Assembly: GCF_005239225.2 (NCBI RefSeq)
Contig: NC_133287.1
Span: 7,235,493 to 7,299,492, forward strand
Length of the DNA stretch: 64,000 nt
From: Populus alba
Taxonomy: Eukaryota > Streptophyta > Magnoliopsida > Malpighiales > Salicaceae
Reading direction: 5' to 3'
Below are positions 1 through 10,900 of the stretch, one piece after another. Position numbers and translations under genes: made by a program. Position 1 is the stretch's first letter; every line of letters starts with the position of its first letter. A model generated the notes under the pieces. The model ran no database searches, had not been told where the DNA came from, and worked only from the letters and a program-made list of their open reading frames with translations.

Positions 1-240
1 CATATTGAAGAAAAAATAAAGGAAGAAAAAATCCGGTGTAACCCGATGACCCGGGAAGACCCGGCCGCAAACCCGTTGACTTTTATTATTATTTTTTGTT
101 TTTTTACTAAAACGACGTCGTTTTAATTTTATTTAAAAAAAATGACCCGACCAACCCGACGACCCGGTAACCTGGTCAAAACCTGAAACCTGGACCTTGG
201 ACCGGACCGGGTCTTAAAATTATGAAAACACTAGTTTCTT
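1..240. repeat. ACCCG-rich dispersed repeat fragment with 16-nt palindrome
   Basis: The stretch is unusually rich in ACCCG/CCGG motifs for this AT-rich DNA and holds a perfect 16-nt palindrome, AAAACGACGTCGTTTT, at 109-124. No ORF of note is present. The composition and the palindrome are typical of LTR-retrotransposon-derived repeats in woody dicots. The window edge cuts it, so its full extent and class cannot be determined. Confidence 0.4.
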
Positions 241-744
241 TTGGTATATTTTTTTTGTGATGCATGCATAAAATAAACAATATTTTATTTTGGGTCATGT
301 TTTCTCACCCCTTCTTGTCGTCGCTATTTTTTATTCATGTTATTAAATTAAATAGGTTTATCAAATCTAATCGAGTCAATGAATTAAGTTTAAGATTTTA
401 TTTTCTTTTTAGGAACACTTTCATCATATTAGCATTTTTTTTCATGCCGGGAAAAAAATAGATGAACTCAATAATGGAGTAGCATGGATCACCAGTTTTT
501 TTGAAGCTATTATTTGCTTATGGGTATTTAAAGCGTGCTCGAAATACACTAGACAGTGAGCCTAGCCCACTCCGAAGGCCAGTCAAATTACCTTATCTGA
601 ATCGCGGATCCTTTTTTCTAGGAGAAACGTGGCTTCATAACGTCCTTTGATGTTTTTTCCCGTCAAATAAATCAACTTTAGATGTTAAAATCAGATTATA
701 CCATCTGTGTGTGCAAAATAGAAAATCATTTTTTTTTTTAAATG

Positions 745-1650
745 TTTAGAAGTGTAGTGATAATTATTTTTAAAAATATTTTTTATTTAGACAAGAATTA
801 AAATAATATTTTTTTATTTTTTAAAAATTATTTTTAATATGATACATCAAAAAATCTAAAAAAATTAAATTAAGTAAAAAAATTAAATTTTTTAAAACCT
901 TGATTCCATCCATCTTCTGAAACAGCTAAAAATCTAAATTTTACTGCTAAAATTAAAGTTTTATTAGTGTTTCGAGTAAAAAAACAAATATAAAAAAATA
1001 TAAATATGTTTGATTGGTATAGAAAAACATTTTTTTTACTGTCTTCTATCTCTTAACAACAGTTAAATATTACCTAAAAACCATTTAAAAAAAAAAAATT
1101 ATGGAGCAAAACTCTGACGTTCCTTCCTCTGTTATTTTTAGTGATTAGTTTTTGATAACTTGGGGAGGTTATCTTACTATATAGTTATGGTTGTTTTTAA
1201 AATTATTTTTTATTTAAAAATATATTAAAATAATATATTTTTTATTATTTTTTAAAAATTATTTTTAATTAATGTATTAAAATAATTTAAAAATACTAAA
1301 AAAATATTCATTTGAAGTAAAAAAAAAAATTTTAAAAATTAAAAATTTTTTAAAAACACTTTTAAAACACAAAAACAGAACTTTTATGACAATAATATCA
1401 TTAGTAAAAGTAGGAAGGTTGATTTTTATGCACCGTTTAGGAATGTAGTGCAAATTATGTTTTCAAAAATTTAAATTTTAAAATTAATTTTTTATGTGAT
1501 TTGGATTGTTTTAATGTGCTGATTTTAAAAATAATTTTTTTAAAATAAAAAAAATATCATTTTAATATATTTCAACAAAAAATATTTTTTAAAAGCAACT
1601 GCAATTACTACAATACTTTTAAATAAGCATCCAAACAGTACCCTCCGTTC
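745..1650. repeat. Three AT-rich dispersed ~200 bp repeat copies (two +, one -)
   Basis: Copies lie at about 745-898 (+), 1184-1378 (+) and 1440-1650 (-). All share the same core order: a T-rich block, an ATATTAAAATAATATTTTTT-type block, AAAAATTATTTTTAAT, a run resembling CATCAAAACGATCTAAAAA, then a purine-rich tail ending near AACACTTTTAAAA. The third copy reads in the opposite direction and ends near a CCAAACAGT terminus. At least ten more copies occur across the window, so this is a dispersed short element, probably MITE-like. No coding potential. Confidence 0.7.
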
Positions 1651-2127
1651 TTTTTCAAGTGGGCCCCTCGGGGCCCAACCAATCCAATGGAGGGCAGCTT
1701 TTTCATTTTTTTTCTTTAACCCCTTCAACTCCCCTCCCCTCCACTACGATTAGAGATGGTCAAGGTGTGGAGGGGCAGCTTGCGCAATCACACTTTTAAT
1801 CTCCCTTGATGACGTTTGTAATTGCGTTTTAATTATTTTATATTTTTAAATTGTTTTATGTATTTTAAAATTAAAAATACTTTAAAACTAATCGTTACTA
1901 TATATTTGTAAACATACTAACATGTTGCAAAAATGCCCTCTATCAATGAATCACCGACCATATCCATGAACCCATTTTACTTGGTAGCGGCGCTGAGTAC
2001 CATTATGCATCCATGAAGTATACCGTTTGAATTCTCATTGTAAAAAAAACAAAAGGAGAGGCTAAAATAGTCATTATCTTGCATGCCATAAACTTTGGTT
2101 AAAATCATCCATTAACCTTCATTCAGG

Positions 2128-2450
2128 AGGGCTGATCATTTTCAATTCGTTTTGGTTTTTATCAAAAAAAAATTAATTAAATCAATTTTTTTTTAAAAAA
2201 AACCAAAACTAGTTCAAACTAACCGGTTTCGGTTTGGTTTTTTTGAACAAAAATCGATTTGACTCGGTTTTTTCTAGTCTTTTTCAGTTTGATTTTGTTT
2301 TCTTGGTTTTAAGCTTATAAAATGAAATCGAAACCGAACCAGATGGTTTTTTTAAAATTTTAATTCAGTTTTTTTTTACGATTCGGTTTTTTCTGTTATT
2401 TTTTTCCTAGTTTAATCGGTTTTTCAATTTTTTTACTTCCCCTACCTTCA
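2128..2450. repeat. CGGTTT-rich repeat element
   Basis: This block is dominated by repeats of CGGTTT/GGTTTTT and their complements (AACCGAACC). It has T-rich arms and no ORF. Similar CGGTTCGGTTT-rich elements are common non-autonomous DNA elements in dicots. I could not define clean terminal inverted repeats, so limits and class are approximate. Confidence 0.4.
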
Positions 2451-3480
2451 TTGCAATCTTCGAACTCGGTTCAGGTACTGCTTCAAACGATTCGGATCAT
2501 CAATTAATTATTTTTATTGAAAGGGAGGGTTTTATGTTGTTTTGTTTTCTTTACCATGTTTTTATGTTGATATCGTGAATTTTAAACTTATTTGTTCAGG
2601 TTAATTATATTATTAAAAAATTAATTACAGCAACGAAATTTTACTAAGTTAATATCTTATTTAATTTAATTAACAATTTAACTTGAGTTATATTTTAGAT
2701 TCTGAAATCAATAACTAAAATAGATGGTAATGGATGGATAAAATTCTTAATCTAAAACCCTATATGAAACTTTTGAAGGACAAAAAGGACAACTGTATCT
2801 ATTTTTTTCCCCTTAAACAAACCTCAACATCCTATTACTACTTGTTTTTGTTAATTATACTTGAAAATGCCATCATCAAGCATTCAACTATTTCATTAAT
2901 TCAATTCCTAGTTGTAACTCCGGGAGAATACTATTGTCATGAAGTTCAGATTTTACATCCCCTTACTTATATTCTATAGCGTGTGCTTAGTATTGTAATG
3001 TAGTATGTGTTTGATATGATAATAAATAGTATTTTTCAAAAGAGTGTTTTGTTTAAAAATATATCAAAATATTTTTTTTTAAGTTAAAATTATCGAAAAA
3101 CACTAAAAAAAATATTAATTTAATGTTTTTTTAAATCAAAAACACACCAAATGACACTCACGTAGCTTGCTTTTTAATTGAAAATGCATCAAAATAATTT
3201 TTTTTTTGTATTTTTTTATTTCTAAAATTAGTATATCAACACCACTGAAAATCACCAAAAAAAAATTAATACAATATCTTTCAAGTAAAAAACACTTTGA
3301 AAATCAAAAGCTACAGCAATAACAAATACAACCATACTTTGTTAAAATAATTAAAATAATCCCATATAATAGCTAAGATGAAAAGTCACCTAATTTTTTT
3401 TTTGTTATGATGATGTGTTTTCTTTTATTATTGTTTTTTGAAAAAAGTTATTAATATTAACTCGATAAAGTTTAGCCATG
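2451..3480. other. AT-rich intergenic DNA
   Basis: No supported gene is seen. Small ORFs here have low-complexity, AT-driven composition. A decayed copy of the AT-rich dispersed repeat sits at about 3030-3150. Confidence 0.6.
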
Positions 3481-3483
3481 TTA

Positions 3484-3690
3484 GAGAGTGTTTGGGAGTA
3501 CTTTTCAAAAGCGCTTCCAAAAAAATTTGAATTTTTTTTTTCTTTAAATTAATATGTTTTTGATGTTTTCAAATTATTTAGATGTGTTAATCTCAAAAAT
3601 AATTTTTAAAAAATCAAATAATATTATTGTCATATTTTTCTGAGTGAAAAACATTTTGAAAAGTAATCACAACCACAATCCCAATCACTG
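3484..3690 (-). repeat. AT-rich dispersed repeat copy, well preserved
   Basis: This is a reverse-orientation copy of the window-wide AT-rich repeat. It starts GTGTTTGGGAGT and contains TTGATGTTTTCAAATTATTT, then CTCAAAAATAATTTTTAAAA, and ends near a CACAACCACAATCCCAATCA tail. It closely matches the copy at 58470-58676 in length and order, so the two define a subfamily. It lies about 1.5 kb upstream of the ARF8 start. Confidence 0.75.
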
Positions 3691-4099
3691 GAAAAGTTAA
3701 TTGTGTTTAATTATATTAATATTATTTTTTTATTTAAATTAAAATATAATCTAAATTAGATTTCAAATCAAAGTTTTGTCGGATGGAATTTAATACCTAT
3801 CCTTGTAACAATAGAAAACCATACAATGGTAAAACCAACCCTAATCACCTACCTAAAAATTCCTACACAATAGATGATCCCACAAAGGACCACAAATGTA
3901 GAAATACAAAACACACTCGTAATTGTACCAATTTGGACCGTCCAAAAGATTGTACGTCGCATGCATCATCAAACATAGCAAAAAAAAATTGTGATGGATG
4001 GAACCCTAAACATCGCCCATGCCTAGCATTTCTCATCACAGTAAAAAAGGTTGTAAAAGTAAAAATCAGTGACCCAAAACGAGTAAAAAAAAAATTGAA

Positions 4100-4440
4100 T
4101 TATTGCACGAGAGATGGGTCCCTCTCCCCCACTCTACACCTCTCTCTTCATATATCACTCTAGAGGTTGGATTTTTTAATATTTAATTCTATTTTAAAAA
4201 GAATTGTTTTTTTTAAATAATCCGCACCCTCTGTCAAAGACCACTGAAGGATGGTGGCACATGCCTGCTGTCATATCACTCACACAAAAACATCAATGGC
4301 CTAGATCTTCCATGTACGGATACATTAACGGTCAAGATCTAACTCACTCTCCCTTTCTCTTACAAGTCTCTCTCTCTTTCTCTCTCTACTGTCCTCAGGT
4401 CCAGCTTTGTCGGGTCCCCTTATAAGGCAAAAGACACTGA
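4100..4440 (+). promoter_or_regulatory. ARF8 proximal promoter (CT-rich tract and TATA-like box)
   Basis: Long CT tracts (around 4110-4150 and 4340-4400) precede a TATA-like TATAAGGC at 4421-4428. Downstream comes a CT-rich, gene-leader-like stretch. Pyrimidine patches close to a TATA box are usual around plant transcription starts, so transcription is inferred to start near 4450. The start itself cannot be seen in the sequence. Confidence 0.5.
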
Positions 4441-4685
4441 CCTCACTCACTGCATTTTCTCTCTCTTTTCTCTCCTGTAAACAGTACTGTAAGTTGGGTA
4501 ACTTGGGTGAAAGATTTGAGCTTGAAAGCCGAAACCCGCTTTGGTATGGTCATTTTCATTTTCTTGGAAGTGAGGTGATAGTGAAAGTTTCTTTCTTTTC
4601 CGGGGTCTTGATTTGTGTCATGAAATTGCTGAAATGCTATGAAAGTTTTGATCTTTTTGTCAAGAAAGTGAAGGAGAAGATCTAA

Positions 4686-4871
4686 ATGGATCAGGGGTTG
4701 GTTTTGTTACATTTTTTGGGGTTTTGTGTTTAGGGTTTTGGAGAAGAAGAAATGAGAGAAAGGATAGGTGGGGTTAGTGAGAGTGAGAAGAGGAGTGGTG
4801 GTGTGTTTTTGCTGGATTGGAAGATGATTATTATTATCAGTATGGTCGCTGTTAGTGAGGGTTTTATATAG
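4686..4871 (+). other. Two small upstream ORFs in the presumed ARF8 5' leader
   Basis: If transcription begins near 4450 and the leader is unspliced, two ATG-initiated upstream ORFs precede the main start. One is 15 codons plus stop (4686-4733); the other is 39 codons plus stop (4752-4871). Both end before the ARF start at 4972 and neither is in frame with it. Upstream ORFs are known in several ARF mRNAs and can reduce translation. A leader intron could remove them. Confidence 0.35.
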
Positions 4872-4971
4872 TAATTAATTAGTTAGACTATCTGTGTTCA
4901 GCAGTATTAATTACTATATTTTGTTATAAATAAGTGTATTTATCTAATAAAATTTTTAAAAAAGGTGGGAT

Positions 4972-7900
4972 ATGAAGCTTTCAACATCAGGGTTGGGTGG
5001 TCAGCAAGCTGGTCAAGAAGGTATGTATATCTTATCAATCTTCATTTTGCTTATTAATTTTACTACTATTATGTATGTCATTTTCAGGTTCTTGTTAAGT
5101 TTCTTAGAGCTTTAAATGTCTTCAAGTTTATCCTTGGAAATTTATGATTGAATGTAAAGGAATAGTTTTGCTTACTATGTTTTGTGTATTATGATTATGA
5201 TGATGGTGGGGTGATAGGGGAGAAGAAATGTTTGAATTCAGAGTTGTGGCATGCTTGTGCTGGACCCCTGGTGTCCCTACCAACTGCGGGGAGCAGAGTG
5301 GTCTACTTCCCTCAGGGTCATAGTGAGCAGGTGTTCTTCTTTTTCTCGTTGTCTATCTTCATTATGACTCTAATTTCTAGTTCCAAAAGTAATGCTTGTC
5401 TATTTGTTGTTTGTTATATATGCACATTTTGGTGGAGATTGAAAAGAAATGATTTTTTTATAGGTAGCTGCAACTACTAACAAAGAAGTTGATGCTCACA
5501 TCCCAAATTATCCCAGTTTGCCTCCCCAGTTGATATGCCAGCTCCACAATGTCACCATGCATGTGGGTTCTATTTGTTTAATTTAATCAGTAAAATCTCC
5601 TACATTTTCCTTACTTTGAAGTGGTTTTTGTTTTTCTAAATATCCAGTTATGATAATTTCAGGCAGATGTTGAAACGGATGAAGTTTATGCCCAAATGAC
5701 ATTACAGCCTTTGACACCGGTAACAGCTTATAAAAACTTTGAATATCGAGTTCATTTGTTTATTAAATTGCTTTTTAGCATGAGAATAATTGTTGGTTGT
5801 GTATATTTAGTTGTTGCCTAATCACCTTTTGTTATCATTGCACGAATAGCAAGAGCAAAAGGAGACTTTTCTTCCAATGGACTTGGGAATGCCAAGCAAG
5901 CAGCCCACAAATTATTTTTGCAAGACATTGACCGCAAGTGATACTAGTACACATGGAGGCTTCTCTGTTCCTCGTCGTGCTGCTGAGAAAGTCTTTCCTC
6001 CACTGGTAGTCTCTTTCTTGGCTTCTGTTGCTTCAAATATTTATGCAATGTTAATGACTTTCAATATGCCTATTTACTTGCCATGCAGGATTTCACCCAG
6101 CAGCCTCCAGCTCAGGAACTTATCGCCAGGGATCTCCATGATGTTGAATGGAAGTTTAGGCATATTTTCCGAGGTAAGCTGTGGAATTTTTTATCATTAA
6201 TTTGATAAGTTTGTAATTGTATTAGGATGTAATGGTTGGATTTTAGGATGATGATGCTTTATTGTTATTGCTTTGTGCCACCTGGCATTTTCAATAATAA
6301 TACCATTGCTTTAACCTGTAACGTAACTGGAGAAAAATAGGCAATCTGCATTTTTCCATTACAATAACTTTGTTTAGTAGCAGTGTGCGCTGTCTTACTC
6401 TGCATTTTGATGCAATTGACTCTGAAGCCATTATGAACATTTTGGAAAACTTTTCTGAGCTATTCTCGAGCACCTGAGAATTAATTCTAATCTTGATCAG
6501 CTGTGCAATATGTTAGTTTTATCATTTCTATTGGGGAAAAAGAAATTGATCACATGCCTCTCACCCTTCTATCGAAAAAAAAAAAATCTTTTGCTGATGT
6601 CTGATTTGTATCGAGTGGGTTTCTCTTATCCATGTAGTTGAAGTTCACAGATGTTAGCTGTCCCTTAAGATTTGGACCATCCTGCAGTTTAGCTAGTGCC
6701 TCTATGAAGGAGATGCCTAGATCCCCCCCCCCCCTCATTTAGGATTTCTTAATTAGGTTGTTGGAATATTAATAAGGTCAGATATTGTGTTAGAATATCT
6801 GTTTAGTGGAATGCTCATCATGACTAAAATGGGTGGCCAACTTTTTTCGTTGCTCTACTTAATGTGTGAAAGAAATGCTAAATGAACAAAAAGCAAAACT
6901 GATTATATACATTTGAAGTATGTTGGTATGATAGAAGCATCCTTTTTGGTGCATTAGATGTGGGATATACAAGAGCCATATTGATAGGCATGATATTGGG
7001 GCTCAATCAAGTCAGTTATCGTTGAGTACATGGCTGTAATTTATTCTGCCCCTTTCATGCAATTTTAACTTGAATACTAGGAACTATACCTAGCACATGG
7101 AAACCAATTAAACACTACTAAGTATATAATTTGTTTGAATTTTCATCATAGCTTGGTGATCTAACAACTGTTACAATGTTGTACCTAATTGCGGATTACT
7201 TTCCAATGAAAGTAGTTTGCAATTAAAAGCTAAGATGATGGCAGTTGTATTTGTGGAAAGGATATTTACATGGGGTTAATTATATCAGCACACATAGAAA
7301 AACTTATTGACTCTAATTATGCATGATTAATACACGAAATTACATTACTATTATGGTTAGTAAATACCATGTAAACATGGATAAATTATTGTTAAAGAAT
7401 TATGGTTAGGAATAGTAATTAAAGTTAACTATAATAGTTGAAGTTGAAGGATTATAGTTAATGAACTATTTGTCCATTTATGTGGAAATTTGCTTATAAA
7501 TAGCCATGACAAGTTCCTCTATGCACATTTATTAACGGGAAAGATCATAAGACGCATACATTGGTAAATTTATAAAGGGTTTAAATGCAATAAATAATGA
7601 GAAAAAAACAGAGTTTATATGGAAAACCCCTTGTAAAAGTAGGAAGAAAAGTCTCGAGAGAGGAATATTATTAATAAAAGGATAAAATTAGAATTTAGAA
7701 GTATTACAAAGATACCAAAAACATGAAAACTCAAGTTATACTTGAATGCCTGCTAAAGAAGTCTCAGCAGAAAATGCAATGACTGAATATGATGAAAAAA
7801 CACTCTTTCCATATTATAAAATGGGAGACTAGACTTTATTCTCCAAGAACCTTCAAGTGTTTGTGTGGATTATAAGCCCAACACTGGGGAAGTAATTATT

Positions 7901-10900
7901 ATGAAGTGTAGAAGTAGTCAGGATAATCAACATACAATGATTCATTCTCTAGAAACCAACCAGGGTTAAAATCATCCATGTATGCATCTTGTAGAGTGGT
8001 GTAAGCCACCATTGCCAGAGTGTAAAGTACCTCCAGTTGAAGTACATCATCTCTTAGATGGAGAAATGCTTTGCTCCAACTGGCGGTATTTTTTATTATA
8101 GTTGTGGTGGCTTACAAGCCAAGCCCACCCTACAGTAGTTATAAAAATTCATGGAGGCTACGCTTTCGTGCTGGTAACCTTTTTACTCCCATTGTCTCTG
8201 TATAACCACTGCTAATGAGTTGATGCTGTAGTGTAGAATGGAATGTTCTTCTATCATGTCGCTAATGATTTTTGTGCAGGCTTACAGTTTTAATTCCTTC
8301 CTCATCTTGCAGGACAGCCCAAACGGCATCTACTTACAACGGGTTGGAGTGTGTTTGTAAGTGCTAAAAGACTTGTTGCTGGAGATTCTGTTCTTTTTAT
8401 CTGGTACGTAATCATTTTTCTTTCTCTCCATAAATTTTCAGTCATTACAGCTAATCTTGTTGCTTCCTTCCATTAGGAATGAGAAAAACCAACTTCTTTT
8501 GGGAATTCGCCGGGCCACTCGACCACAAACTGTAATGCCATCGTCTGTGTTATCTAGTGACAGCATGCACATTGGTCTCCTTGCTGCTGCAGCTCATGCT
8601 GCTGCAACTAACAGCTGTTTTACAGTGTTCTACAACCCAAGGTGGCAAACATGTTTCCAAGGTTTTTGCAATTCCTGCTTCAGGTTTTCATCTGACATGT
8701 ATTCTTTTTGCAGGGCTAGTCCATCTGAGTTTGTTATACCTCTATCCAAATACGTTAAAGCAGTATTTCACACACGCATTTCAGTTGGAATGCGCTTCCG
8801 GATGCTTTTTGAGACTGAAGAATCAAGTGTCCGTAGGTATTATCGTAGTTGATAGTTTAGTGTTATTTATATTCTACCGCCATGGTCTTTCAACCCACAT
8901 AATTTGTTATATTCTGTGAAGTCTCCCTCATGATTGATGTATTCATCTGCAATTCCATGGTATTGAATCATATAACTGTCATTTTATATCTTTGTCGGTT
9001 TGGTAATTAGCTACAGCTGAACATAACCCTTGGGGAAGCGTAAATGTTCATGATGTAGAGGTAGCATTCTTGTGTGATAATGCTGAGGCTTAGATGGCAT
9101 GCATGAGTATCATCCCTATTGAGCCACAACTAGAATCTTAAGGTATGGCAGCCACAAATCTATGAGTATCAATGTACAAGTCATTGTCTGCTAGGTTGAA
9201 CCTGTAGGAAATGCCAAGTCATCACAACACAATTGGCCCTGTGTGATTTGGGTTGACGAGCAAGTTCTTGGTTCTGATAGCGGGCAACCAAAAGCAGTCA
9301 TAATGCATGCCATGTATCCCTCAACATTAAGATGATGCCAAGGAACTGCTGCTTCTACATCACTCATTTTATTTTGCCGAACTGCCATGTACGTGTGTGC
9401 AGCTATGTTTATGTGGAAGGCTTGTCTTATCCAGGTACATGGGTACGATAACCGGCATAAGTGATCTGGATCCTGTTCGCTGGCCTAATTCGCACTGGCG
9501 ATCTGTCAAGGTAATATATTTAATGTGTTAGACCCTGGATCCATAATACCAGACATGTTTGTGCCATTATATTCTGTACAATGTTATGTAGTTGCTCAAT
9601 GCATCTCTTCATTTTGAGCTTGACAGGTGTAGAATCTCTCTTTTGGGTGTTTGTACATGTCATGCACATATAGAGAGAGCTCTTTTACCTGTCTTTACTT
9701 TCTTTTCAACCAAATTTAAATAACCAATTTATATTGCCTGTTTTTACATATTTGGTGCTGCACGCATATTGCAATGTAGTTTATTGTCCCATTAAATACT
9801 TAGCATTTCTGACAGTAGGGTGAAGTTTTGTCACCTGGTCTCTGCTGGAGGTGCATGCTGTCACCTTCCAAATAAAGCAATCTGTCTTTTATGGTTTAAA
9901 ATAGTATATAATACTCATCAGTCCTGTTGGAAGTACAGATGTAGACTATTTTTATGCACACACAATTATCGTAATTTGCCGAGTTTCTTATCCAAAGAAA
10001 GAAAGGTTTACTTACTTTGAGCAAGACCTAGCAAACTATTGTCAAAAGTTCTTTGGTGAGAACTCCCTCTCCTTCACATGAATGTACATGTTTTACACCT
10101 GTATGTATACAATCCCTTTGATGGCCAAGTGATTCTACTTTGCCAACCAGATAGCACAAGGCGTAGCCTGTGGGTGTTTTACCTAGAACTTATGAAGCAC
10201 CTTTATATTCATATTTCCTTAACTTCGTGCTTAATCTTTACATGTAGGTTGGCTGGGATGAGTCAACAGCAGGTGAGAGGCAGCCAAGGGTGTCATTATG
10301 GGAGATTGAGCCTTTAACAACTTTCCCCATGTATCCATCACTATTTCCCCTCCGACTGAAACGGCCTTGGCATCCTGGGTCACCATCTTTTCTTGGTACA
10401 TTCTCTTTATTTTATGGTCCTATTTTATGTTTTTCCATCAAAGCTAGTTGGATTTTAGTTTATACCTAGGATCTGAACTTAACAAAATCTGCTTTTTATG
10501 GATGTGAAGTAATAATTGAATAACAGGGGAAGAAGATTGACTAGCCTCTTAAGGCTGAGGACATTTAGAAAAGCATTAGATGCAAGGAAAAGAAATGAAT
10601 ATCATACCTTCCCTCATAAATCTCCATCCAAGTTATTATTAAATGGCCTTCTGAAGTAATTGCTGATAATGAATCTACATGTGTTGGCCAAACTGCAGAT
10701 TATATAAGAGATTTGCAATACTTGGAGCTGGGAGTTTAAGTGGCTGTCTTATGCATGATAGTTGGGCAGTTGGAGTGATGTAGGATGGGAATATAAAACA
10801 AATCAAAACAGCAAAAAACAGGAATATAATGGCTAAAATTCAAAGAAAATTGAAGGTGGAACAAGAGATATACGTTAGTTACATGACTAATAGAGAATCC

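Noticed and set aside
3783..4163. 126-codon plus-strand ORF upstream of ARF8
   Set aside because: No domain, Asn/Lys/Thr-driven composition, and it lies in the promoter region. Nothing supports translation.
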